A stretch of 26,632 nucleotides of DNA from CAYQVO01 sp964421085 (GTDB lineage Bacteria > Bdellovibrionota_C > UBA2361 > CAYQVO01): contig CAYQVO010000047.1 in the NCBI GenBank assembly GCA_964421085.1, positions 1-26,632 of the forward strand. Direction: 5' to 3'. This document shows, piece after piece, positions 1 to 6,407 of this stretch. Both the position numbers and the translations under genes were made by a program. The number at the start of each line of letters is the position of its first letter. The stretch's first letter is position 1. The notes beneath the pieces were generated by a model that ran no database searches, was not told where the DNA came from, and saw only the letters and a list, made by a program, of their open reading frames with translations.

Positions 1-57
1 TTAAATTCAGGGAAGGCTGCCGCCTAACGACTCAACAAAAACGGGTAAAGATCAAGA

Positions 58-447
58 ATGACCCCGTACTCTTCTGAGAACCCCCGGCTTTTTAGAGTCC
101 TGCATAATTATGAATACACCCAAAAGGATCTTTGGCAAGCTGTGATTTTCAGGCAGCCTGCATTGGGTACAGCTTTTCTCGCGGCTGTCATGGATTATAT
201 TCAAAAATATAAAATTGAAGATGAAGTTGAGCTTACAGCTTCCCCAAACTGCATGATAACGAGCTTGAAAAGAAAATACCCCGGTTTGAAAATGGACATT
301 TTCGCGTCCGAGCCGCTTTATCGGATGGGTGAAAAGCCTGCATCGCATCTCTTAATCGATAGTGTTCTTTTCCGAAGGTTCGATGTCGCTCATCTGATGA
401 ACACGGCGCGCTTTCCGCGAACTCCCATTCACTCTCGACACCGATAA
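58..447 (+). pseudogene. Possible glycerophosphodiester phosphodiesterase-like fragment
   Basis: An open frame of 129 codons. Residues about 35-80 (a helix ending KYKIEDEVELTAS followed by LKRKYPGLKMDIF) look like the C-terminal half of the glycerophosphodiester phosphodiesterase barrel, where a 'gly-leu-x-asp-arg-val' strand is followed by a strand with the substrate-lid region. This resemblance is weak and is my reading, not a search result. There is no N-terminal catalytic half upstream (the window starts at 1), and after about position 400 the reading moves to a different frame that carries transposase sequence. The simplest explanation is a truncated gene interrupted by a mobile element. 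It could also be a fragment of an unrelated hypothetical protein. Confidence 0.3.
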
Positions 448-970
448 GATCTGCGAACTCTTCCGCGAAAAAGTCTTTAATGCTCCCGTGAAAGAGGGCG
501 CCCCTCCCTCAACACGAGAGTTTTCGCCGCTGCAGTTTCCTGCAGGGATCTCTCAACACGTTCCGGATATGCGGGGAGAGACGACGAGATTTTTTGGAAT
601 GTACTCCGCCCGCACAAGGGGCGCTGCCACAGCCTTCAAAAATGAAAATCAAACACCTCCGCAGGCCGCCCCGGCATGTCACCATGAAAACCTCTCCCGT
701 CCTGCATCTTCCTCCTGGGCTGGTTGCATGAAGCGGATCTCCAATGTCGACCCCCTCCTCTGCACGCGCTGTGGAGAAACCATGACAATAAAATCATTCA
801 TCCTCCCATTGGAAACGGCCACCCATCGAATCAAGGAAACACAGGCTTTCATCACTTCAACGCATTTAAAATCTAAACACACCAGCATCGTCTATCTGCC
901 CAAATCCGTTCAGGTTATAAGACCTGCTGCCCTGTTTCCCGATGCGGTATGTCGACCCGCCCCTCCCTAA
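401..970 (+). pseudogene. IS91-type transposase remnant (internally deleted)
   Basis: The frame is open after a stop at 398-400. Its first part (ELPFTLDTDKICELFREKVF) resembles the middle of IS91-family transposases, where a 'LFR-KVL-ML-KEGKI' segment follows the catalytic domain. From about 550 it matches the family C-terminus: HVPDMRGETTRFFGMYSART corresponds to the 'HIPdkGe..vRYYG.YSN..RG' block. SSSWAGCMKRISNVDPLLC followed by TRCGETMTIKSFI corresponds to the 'sWArlikkVyEVDPLlCPkCGg.Mk.iaFI' zinc-binding tail. Roughly 100 residues normally found between these blocks, and the whole N-terminal catalytic region, are missing, so the element cannot be active. Identification of the C-terminal block is solid; the middle part is less certain. 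Confidence 0.7.
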
Positions 971-1003
971 GTGATATATTTCAGCGAATTCTTTGTTGAT
1001 GGG

Positions 1004-1032
1004 TTGACAAACAACTCCTATTTCTCCTATTT
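1004..1032 (+). promoter_or_regulatory. Promoter/operator region of the Rrf2 gene with a tandem 9-bp repeat
   Basis: A perfect TTGACA lies at 1004-1009, about 45 bases before the GTG start of the Rrf2 gene. Downstream, CTCCTATTT occurs twice back to back (1015-1023 and 1024-1032), covering the place where the -10 element should be (best -10 guess CCTATT at 1026-1031, 16-base spacer). A direct repeat of this kind inside a promoter in front of an Rrf2 gene suggests an autoregulatory operator, although Rrf2 sites are usually dyads. Promoter assignment is inference. Confidence 0.45.
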
Positions 1033-1053
1033 TTTTAGTCGGATTTTGGCGCT

Positions 1054-1455
1054 GTGAAGCTTACATCGAAAAGCGAGTACGCCCTTCTCGCCCTTGTCCA
1101 TCTGGCGCGCCAGGGGAAAGACGAATATGTCTCTGTTCACGCCATTGCGACTGCGCAGAAGATTCCTCCGAAGTTTCTCGAACAGATTCTTCTTACGCTG
1201 AAAAGAGCGAAGTTTCTTCGCAGCGTAAAAGGGAAAAACGGCGGATATATGCTTGCGAAGGCTCCAAAGAAGATTTCGCTTGCTGAGGTTATTCGCCTTT
1301 TCGAGGGTGCTCTTGCGCCGACAGAATCCGCAAGCAAGTACTTTTACAGGACCACGCCGGTTGAAAGGGAGGATGGACTTCTTCGCGTATTTCAGGAGAT
1401 TAGGAATTTGGTGGCAGCCAAACTCGAAAACACGTCTCTTGCTGACGTGCTCTGA
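1054..1455 (+). CDS. Rrf2-family transcriptional regulator lacking the Fe-S cysteines
   Basis: A 133-residue protein starting at GTG. The N-terminal winged helix-turn-helix is typical of Rrf2: KLTSKSEYALLALVHLA, then SVHAIATAQKIPPKFLEQIL for the recognition region, and SVKGKNGGYMLAKAP for the wing. In IscR, NsrR and RirA three cysteines near residues 90-105 bind an Fe-S cluster; here that stretch (ALAPTESASKYFYRTTPVE) contains none, and the protein has no cysteine at all. It therefore probably senses something other than a cluster, as CymR does through a protein partner, or acts as a constitutive binder. It heads a unit of three genes on the same strand (74-base gap to the next), which are its likely targets. 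Start choice rests on the family N-terminus; the ribosome site upstream is weak. Confidence 0.9.
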   Translation: MKLTSKSEYALLALVHLARQGKDEYVSVHAIATAQKIPPKFLEQILLTLKRAKFLRSVKGKNGGYMLAKAPKKISLAEVIRLFEGALAPTESASKYFYRTTPVEREDGLLRVFQEIRNLVAAKLENTSLADVL

Positions 1456-1529
1456 TTTGCGCATTTTGATCCATACGCTTTTTTTTGGCGTGTTATATGA
1501 GTAAACCTATCGGACAAAGAGGGTATTAA

Positions 1530-2318
1530 ATGATTGAAAGCATTTCGATAATCGGCGGTCATGGAAAGAGAGGCGCTCCCGAGCCGGTTCGCCGAATTGA
1601 TCTGAGGATGGGAGAGATCGTCAGCATCGTGGGTCCCACAGGATCCGGCAAGACAACGCTGATAAACGATATTGAGCTGTTTGCAGATGGAAATACGCCG
1701 AGCAATCGAGGTGTGCTCATTAACGGCGTGAAACCGGGGAAGGAATACCGGGACAATCCGAGCAGAAATCCGATTGCGCTTATAACTCAGCACACAACCT
1801 TTCTCTCGGATCTTCCGGTTGAACAATTTCTGCTTACGCATGCCCGGATAAGACAGGGGAAAAGCGCGACAGCTGCTCAGGAGCTGGTCGGGATAACACT
1901 TGACTTTGCCAATGAGTTGACCGGCGAGCCTGTGGTTCGAACCACGCGGATGACTGAGCTATCCGGCGGACAGACGAGAGCGTTACTGATTGCCGACGCT
2001 TCTGTTATCTGCGATACGCCGATTGTCCTTCTCGACGAAGTGGAGAACGCCGGAATTTACCGTTCGCGTGCTCTCGAACTTCTGAAAAAGTTCCGAAAGA
2101 TCTTCATCTTTGTCACGCATGATCCGCATACTGCCCTCCTCTCCGACTACCGGGTTGTGATGAAAAACGGAGAAATTGTCAAGGTTCTTCGCACCGATGA
2201 GGAAGAGAAAGAGCTTTCACACCGGGTCGGCCGGATAGACAGTGTTCTCGGGTCTCTTCGTGAACGAATGCGTCACGGCGAACGCTTGAGAGCCGATACT
2301 CTGCAGGAGGCGGCATGA
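1530..2318 (+). CDS. Stand-alone ABC-type ATPase (no permease partner)
   Basis: A 262-residue single ABC domain with every catalytic element: Walker A GPTGSGKTT (residues about 35-43), Q-loop ALITQH, signature LSGGQT, Walker B IVLLDE followed by VENAG, and H-loop FVTHD. The usual proline after the Walker B glutamate is replaced by valine. There is no membrane segment and no permease gene nearby; the next gene overlaps by four bases (ATGA) and encodes a GTPase, followed by an Fe-S protein. In this it resembles soluble ABC ATPases of cofactor assembly, such as SufC, or of methyl-CoM reductase activation, more than a transporter subunit. That comparison is inference. The residue 220-262 tail is charged and predicted helical. 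A clear GAGGG ribosome site precedes the ATG. Confidence 0.88.
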   Translation: MIESISIIGGHGKRGAPEPVRRIDLRMGEIVSIVGPTGSGKTTLINDIELFADGNTPSNRGVLINGVKPGKEYRDNPSRNPIALITQHTTFLSDLPVEQFLLTHARIRQGKSATAAQELVGITLDFANELTGEPVVRTTRMTELSGGQTRALLIADASVICDTPIVLLDEVENAGIYRSRALELLKKFRKIFIFVTHDPHTALLSDYRVVMKNGEIVKVLRTDEEEKELSHRVGRIDSVLGSLRERMRHGERLRADTLQEAA

Positions 2319-3016
2319 AGCTGATGATTTGCGCCGGTCCGGCGACCACAGGAAAATCGTCTGTGCTTCGCCATGTCACAAGAAAACTGCTCGCCGCAGA
2401 TAAACGAATCAGTTATCTGAAGATCGATGTGCAGTTCGCGGAAGAAGATCGGGAGTTCCGGGAAGAGTTCGGAATCCCCTCAAAGAAGGTGTACTCGGGC
2501 GAGCTCTGCCCCGACCACTGCAATGTCCTTGTTGTAAGCGATGCTCTTAAATGGGCCGAAGAGAACAAAAGCGACGTGCTGGCAGTTGAAACGGCAGGAC
2601 TCTGCCTTCGTTGTTCGCCATATATCGATAAAGGGCTTGGCATTGTCGTGCTCGAGGCTACAAGCGGGATGAACCTTCCACTCAAGGTCGGGCCGATGCT
2701 TTCGCTTGCCGATATCGCGGTTGTAACAAAGATTGATCGCGTCTCTCAGGCCGAAAGAGAGGTGTTCCGTGCCCGAATTCAGGATGTTGCGCCATCCGTG
2801 AAAGTCAGAGAAGTGAACGCGCTTCACGGAATCGGAATCGATCCTCTGATTGAAGATATCATGGGGACAACCGATGCGGATGACCCGATGCTTCTCAGAG
2901 GCAACCCGCCGGTGGGAACCTGCACCATATGTGTGGGAAAAAAGGAAGTCGGCTGGAAATCCCACTTCGGAGTAGTGCGTCCGCTTGAGAATGAGCTTTT
3001 TTATCGCGGGGAATGA
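2315..3016 (+). CDS. HypB/CooC-like P-loop GTPase with three cysteine pairs
   Basis: A 233-residue protein of the SIMIBI class (HypB, UreG, CooC and CobW relatives). It has Walker A GPATTGKSS (residues 8-16), a switch/Walker B-type strand LAVETAGLCLRC (about 89-100, compare the ENxGNLxCP motif of HypB), and a guanine-specificity motif TKID at 138-141. Cysteine pairs at 65/69 (CPDHC), 97/100 (CLRC) and 203/206 (CTIC) could bind a metal or a cluster. Relatives use GTP or ATP hydrolysis to insert nickel, cobalt or other metals into enzymes. Translation is coupled to the ABC ATPase gene through the ATGA overlap, with an AGGAGG ribosome site at 2305-2310. The exact cargo and target enzyme cannot be read from the window. 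Confidence 0.85.
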   Translation: MKLMICAGPATTGKSSVLRHVTRKLLAADKRISYLKIDVQFAEEDREFREEFGIPSKKVYSGELCPDHCNVLVVSDALKWAEENKSDVLAVETAGLCLRCSPYIDKGLGIVVLEATSGMNLPLKVGPMLSLADIAVVTKIDRVSQAEREVFRARIQDVAPSVKVREVNALHGIGIDPLIEDIMGTTDADDPMLLRGNPPVGTCTICVGKKEVGWKSHFGVVRPLENELFYRGE

Positions 3017-3026
3017 AAATGGACAT

Positions 3027-3122
3027 TGGAGGGCCGGACTTGCCCGCCCCGCCGAAGCCGACAGGCAAACGGGGGTTCCGGCCGAATGAATTGCTTCGGT
3101 CACGACAAGCTTTGACCCTCCA
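3027..3122 (+). repeat. Complex palindromic element between the GTPase and Fe-S genes
   Basis: The 124-base gap inside the operon is almost filled by nested inverted repeats. TGGAGGG (3027-3033) pairs with CCCTCCA (3116-3122). GGCCGGA (3032-3038) pairs with TCCGGCC (3077-3083). CCGAAGC (3052-3058) pairs with GCTTCGG (3093-3099). The last two sets are mutually exclusive or interleaved, so alternative folds are possible. It may be a dispersed REP/MITE-like palindrome or an intercistronic RNA structure. There is no T-run, so it is not an ordinary terminator. Confidence 0.6.
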
Positions 3123-3140
3123 TTAGAACAGTGAGGAAAA

Positions 3141-3863
3141 ATGGGAAACAGAGATCAAACAAATCTTCCAGGTCTTGACTGCGGCATGTGCGGATATCGC
3201 ACCTGCGCCGACCTGGCGGAAAAGCTGAAGCAGGAACCCGAGAAGGTGAAGCGGTGCATTCATCTTGCATCGGAACGTTACTCGCAAACAGACAAAGAAC
3301 CTGCGGCGCCGGGTTGCACTGCCCGGAGAGGATGTGATTCATGCATGTCGGACCCCGACTCTCACGCATATCCCCAACGCGCATATCCCGAGGCTGCCTG
3401 GAAAGACAGCCTCGGAAGAGATTTTCACTTTTATCTCGAACACTTTCCCGACGATCCCGGTCCACGCGAGATAATACTTCCGCATAATCCTCTTATTACC
3501 CGTGAACTCGAAGTGAAAGTTGGAGATATTCTAATAGGCCGTCCCCTCGGGATGTCCTGTGGTTGCCCGATAACACACTGTGGAGTTGCCGTTGAGGTAG
3601 ATGCAAGAACGGGAGTCATTACATGGTGTGTTACAGGCCCTCTCACAACGAGGATGAACGGATATAAAGATCTCGGGTACTATATTGCTGAAGGCTACGA
3701 AGGACTGGTCAAAGAGACGCAGTGTGAAATCCGAATAGGCGAACGCTACTTTTTTCAGCCCAGAATGTGCATGCTCCAGTGGCGCCACAGCGGTCTCTGC
3801 AATTTCGTGAATAAGGGAAGAGATGGGCTGGAAATTCGGCTTGAGGGACTCTGGATCGGATGA
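3141..3863 (+). CDS. 4Fe-4S cluster protein, third member of the ABC/GTPase unit
   Basis: A 240-residue cytoplasmic protein. Cysteines 14, 17, 22 and 39 (CGMCGYRTC then RC) have the CX2CX4CX16C spacing of the small 4Fe-4S domain found in RnfB, CdhD/AcsC and related corrinoid or redox proteins. A second cysteine group at 59, 65 and 68 follows, and the C-terminal half contains further cysteines in MSCGCPITHCG, VITWCVTG, PRMCMLQW and SGLCNF. The C-terminal domain (about residues 90-240) is not one I can name. With a metallochaperone-like GTPase and a soluble ABC ATPase upstream, it may be a scaffold or the electron donor of a maturation system; that is inference. A GAGGA ribosome site precedes the ATG. 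Confidence 0.8.
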   Translation: MGNRDQTNLPGLDCGMCGYRTCADLAEKLKQEPEKVKRCIHLASERYSQTDKEPAAPGCTARRGCDSCMSDPDSHAYPQRAYPEAAWKDSLGRDFHFYLEHFPDDPGPREIILPHNPLITRELEVKVGDILIGRPLGMSCGCPITHCGVAVEVDARTGVITWCVTGPLTTRMNGYKDLGYYIAEGYEGLVKETQCEIRIGERYFFQPRMCMLQWRHSGLCNFVNKGRDGLEIRLEGLWIG

Positions 3864-3920
3864 CCTGCGCCGATCCCGCGACCTTCGACGCTGCCACCTC
3901 CCACGCTTCGTTTCATATCG

Positions 3921-3965
3921 TCGGACGGGACAGATGCTGATACTGATATTGTCCCGTTTTTCCGA
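3921..3965 (+). terminator. Intrinsic terminator of the Rrf2/ABC/GTPase/Fe-S unit
   Basis: ACGGGACA (3925-3932) pairs perfectly with TGTCCCGT (3950-3957) around a 17-base loop, followed directly by a run of T. An outer TCGGA/TCCGA pair (3921-3925 and 3961-3965) makes the palindrome longer. It lies about 60 bases after the stop of the Fe-S gene. Confidence 0.8.
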
Positions 3966-4029
3966 TAATTGGACATACATCGGCTGAAGAGATTTGGCAG
4001 TCTCCATCTGATAAACGGGGAGGAGATGC

Positions 4030-4135
4030 NNNNNNNNNNNNNNNNNNNNNNNNNNNNNNNNNNNNNNNNNNNNNNNNNNNNNNNNNNNNNNNNNNNNNNN
4101 NNNNNNNNNNNNNNNNNNNNNNNNNNNNNNNNNNN
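4030..4135. other. Scaffold gap (106 N)
   Basis: A run of undetermined bases. Sequence on the right side starts inside a transposase-like frame, so the gap probably coincides with a repeated insertion sequence that did not assemble. The stretch 3966-4029 on the left shows no gene I can support. Confidence 0.98.
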
Positions 4136-4286
4136 AGTGCCGTTTATCCGGTGCTTTCGAATTCATGAGCATTGGCACTGTGACCTGGCATACGTGAAGA
4201 TAAAGGGTGTGTTTTATTTCCTCATCATGATGCTCGACAGCTGCCCGCGCTGGATCCTGGACTGGGACCGCCTTGGAATGGAATGA
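4136..4286 (+). pseudogene. DDE transposase (integrase-core) fragment
   Basis: Directly after the gap the plus strand reads HEHWHCDLAYVKIKGVFYFL and then IMMLDSCPRWILDWD. This matches the first part of the integrase catalytic core of IS3/IS481-type transposases ('..WhtDity.ki.g.fyyL...lD.ySR.iv.W'), including the first catalytic aspartate (HWHCD) and the second-strand aspartate region (MLD). The frame hits a stop at 4284-4286, after which SEMTKEHF continues in the same frame as the usual 'lresMt...' segment. The copy is therefore broken, and its N-terminus lies in the gap. Confidence 0.7.
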
Positions 4287-4334
4287 TCGGAGATGACTAA
4301 AGAACACTTCAGCTGTAGTAGACGGTATCTGATC

Positions 4335-4365
4335 TGACACTGGAGTATCTCCGGGGCGTCTGTCA
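4335..4365. repeat. Possible insertion-sequence end (inverted repeat)
   Basis: A 31-base stretch begins TGACA and ends TGTCA, with TCTCCGGGG inside. It sits just beyond the stop of the minus-strand transposase C-terminus at 4373, where a terminal inverted repeat would be expected. Only one copy can be seen, so this is tentative. Confidence 0.3.
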
Positions 4366-4372
4366 CATCACG

Positions 4373-4480
4373 TCACGCTGCCTCTTGAAGTGTAACCTCT
4401 TCAGGAAGCATCTTCTCTATCACAATCTTCTTGCCATCGAGAAGCGTCTGCATCGGGGTTCTGCCGTCTGTCGTGCCCTC
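4373..4480 (-). pseudogene. IS481/IS3-type transposase C-terminal fragment
   Basis: Read on the minus strand, the frame ending in a TGA at 4373-4375 gives GTTDGRTPMQTLLDGKKIVI and then EKMLPEEVTLQEAA. This is the last part of integrase-type transposases ('rtHqGk.c.GrTPmqtl..gk...eK'). Only about 35 codons remain and they abut the end of the GH57 gene. It lies opposite in direction to the transposase core fragment at 4136-4286, so these are either two different elements or one rearranged by inversion. Confidence 0.6.
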
Positions 4481-4512
4481 AAAGACTGCTTCAGAATATC
4501 GCGCGGCAGAAA

Positions 4513-5973
4513 TCAAATACTCTCTATCGCCTTCTCCGTTCTTCTGCAAATCTCCTTTCCGTAATCCGTCCAGGATCCCTGCCCCCAGTAACGGTAGCAG
4601 CTCGTCTGTGAGCAGAGGAGATTGTACAGGGCCTCGCGATAGCGGGGATCCGAAGTCCCGACTCCTTTCTTCACCACCTTTTCATTGAAGCCGGCGCTCG
4701 CTTTCTCCATCGGTCCCAGAAGATCGTCGTATCCACGCACCCATGAAATATTATTAGTCCAGCTGCCTCCTTCCATGTGGAAGCGGTGATCGGTTTTCTT
4801 CAGTTCCTCAATTACGGAATTCAGCTTCTCAGCACCCTCCCCCGGCTTGAAATGATCCCATATCTGTTTCTGCTTCAACGGTTGAAGCTCAGGAAGATCG
4901 TCCTCCGTCACGCCGGATGCAAAGAGCATTTCGAGATATTCAGTGCCGTTCATAAGAGGAGTCCTGGTGCCGGTCGACTCTCTGGCCACTTCTATGAATT
5001 TCGGCGGAAATTCATTCATCATTACGCCGCCGTTTTCACCATCGGCGATCTGGGTGACAATCGAAGGAAGTTCCTTTCCTGCGATTTTCGTCTTCGGCAC
5101 TCCCTGCGCCTCATACCAGGGCTGCATCTGAGCAACGAGCTTGGTGTCGCTTCCCTGTGTCTTTATCAGGCAGACAATTGAAGCAACCTCGCCGGACGAA
5201 CTGCGGCAGACGAGCCGGTGAGGAAAATGCCTGTTTTCAGGTCCCCAGCCGTTGTCCGGCCGCTCCACCGTATGCTCCTGAACAAGAACCCAGGTGTATC
5301 CGCACTCTTTGAGTGTCCTCACAAACTCATAGGCGACGTCAGGATGGTTCGGCAGGGCCATTTCAGACGGGGAAAACCCCCTCACCCTCTGGAGAGCTTC
5401 CGCACCGAAAAGTGCAGCAAAATAATGCTGCCACGCTTTCACATGCAGCCTGAAATCCTGAACGGGTGTTGATGGGGCAACCGCGTGTCCCCATGGTGCG
5501 CCCAGCCATTCGGCATATCTTCGATAATGCGGATCCGAAGTGACAGCCTTAAGGCTGGTAAAGACATCTTCCAGTCCCATCTCCTTGAGTCCCCACAGGA
5601 GCGTCCCGGAGTATTCAAGCATTACCCTGGGTTCATATCCGCCATCCGCAAGTTCCGGAACGATTCTCCCAATCCGTTTGTAACAGTCGTGAAAGACTGA
5701 TGCGTTGTAATTGTCGCCTTCACCTGAATGCTCCATCATATATTTCAGGTTGCTTATAATCTTTGCGCTCGCCAGAACCGGACTTCCTCCAGGAATAAGA
5801 GGCTGGTGCATATGCAGAGCTATCGCGCAGGCGCTCTGAATGTTCCGGAAATCCACCTTGCTTTCTTTCAGATAAACGGGCCGCTCCAGTCCTTCCGCCA
5901 CAATCCGTTCAATTTCTTTTTCACTGCCGCATATATTCGGCAGTCCGTTCACACTTTCTTCCAGACGTAACAT
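4513..5973 (-). CDS. Glycoside hydrolase family 57 protein
   Basis: A 486-residue soluble protein with features of GH57, the family of retaining alpha-amylases, 4-alpha-glucanotransferases and branching enzymes. Near the N-terminus is the HxHQP-type motif IALHMHQPLIP; then EYSGTLLWGL, FSPSEMALPNHPD (likely region of the nucleophile glutamate), ADGENGGVMMNEFPP (likely acid/base region) and SCYRYWGQG near the C-terminus. No signal peptide is seen, so it probably acts on intracellular alpha-glucan such as glycogen, but the exact activity is unassigned. I place the start at the ATG 5971-5973 because GAGGGA lies seven bases upstream; a frame extension to 6003 exists but has a poor ribosome site. 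The gene stands alone; its end is abutted by transposase debris. Confidence 0.85.
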   Translation of the reverse strand: MLRLEESVNGLPNICGSEKEIERIVAEGLERPVYLKESKVDFRNIQSACAIALHMHQPLIPGGSPVLASAKIISNLKYMMEHSGEGDNYNASVFHDCYKRIGRIVPELADGGYEPRVMLEYSGTLLWGLKEMGLEDVFTSLKAVTSDPHYRRYAEWLGAPWGHAVAPSTPVQDFRLHVKAWQHYFAALFGAEALQRVRGFSPSEMALPNHPDVAYEFVRTLKECGYTWVLVQEHTVERPDNGWGPENRHFPHRLVCRSSSGEVASIVCLIKTQGSDTKLVAQMQPWYEAQGVPKTKIAGKELPSIVTQIADGENGGVMMNEFPPKFIEVARESTGTRTPLMNGTEYLEMLFASGVTEDDLPELQPLKQKQIWDHFKPGEGAEKLNSVIEELKKTDHRFHMEGGSWTNNISWVRGYDDLLGPMEKASAGFNEKVVKKGVGTSDPRYREALYNLLCSQTSCYRYWGQGSWTDYGKEICRRTEKAIESI

Positions 5974-6018
5974 ACCCAGTTCCCTCGCTGACTTACGCAT
6001 CACTTCCGTTATTCTACA

Positions 6019-6046
6019 TTTATAAGGTGCCGTCTTTTCGTGTCCA
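6019..6046 (-). promoter_or_regulatory. Sigma-70-type promoter of the GH57 gene
   Basis: On the minus strand TGGACA (6041-6046) and TATAAA (6019-6024) are separated by 16 bases, each matching five of six consensus positions. A transcript would start near 6012, leaving a leader of about 40 bases before the chosen start at 5973. Confidence 0.6.
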
Positions 6047-6407
6047 GCTTCAATATTTTCTGCTGAAAATATGCAGCACTTTTCAAAAAGTGAGAATAAC
6101 TCTTATTGAAAGACACATTAAGTGGCTTTTGAGAGGCAGGAAACATAGTTTCCGCCGTTAAGGGGTGCTGAAGGTCATTTGGAATATAGTTTTTCGGGGT
6201 TTTCCGCCGGTTTTGCTCACAGGAGCAGCGCCAGTAAGACCAGCGACAACGGATTGAGGCTATTGAATTGGTTTTACTTGAGGTTTAGAGGGGTAAAGAC
6301 GCTCCTCGCGCGTTTCTGTCCTGCGAATCGCCGGTCCCCCTGCTTCCTGGGAGACTGTTCATTCCATTACTTTTGGCACCTTTTTTCCTTGCCGTTCAAC
6401 CTGGCTC
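6047..6407. other. Gene-free stretch between GH57 promoter and uppP
   Basis: About 360 bases in which I see no convincing gene, RNA or repeat. An 83-codon open frame on the plus strand (6179-6430) has no ribosome site and no recognisable protein pattern, and its end runs into the antisense of uppP. Confidence 0.5.

Noticed and set aside
1054..1455. IscR or NsrR assignment of the Rrf2 protein
   Set aside because: The cysteines needed for the cluster are absent.
2480..3103. 207-codon open frame on the minus strand
   Set aside because: Antisense to the well-supported GTPase gene.
3969..4286. One continuous gene across the scaffold gap
   Set aside because: The left part before the N-run has no transposase character; the frame is joined only by undetermined bases.
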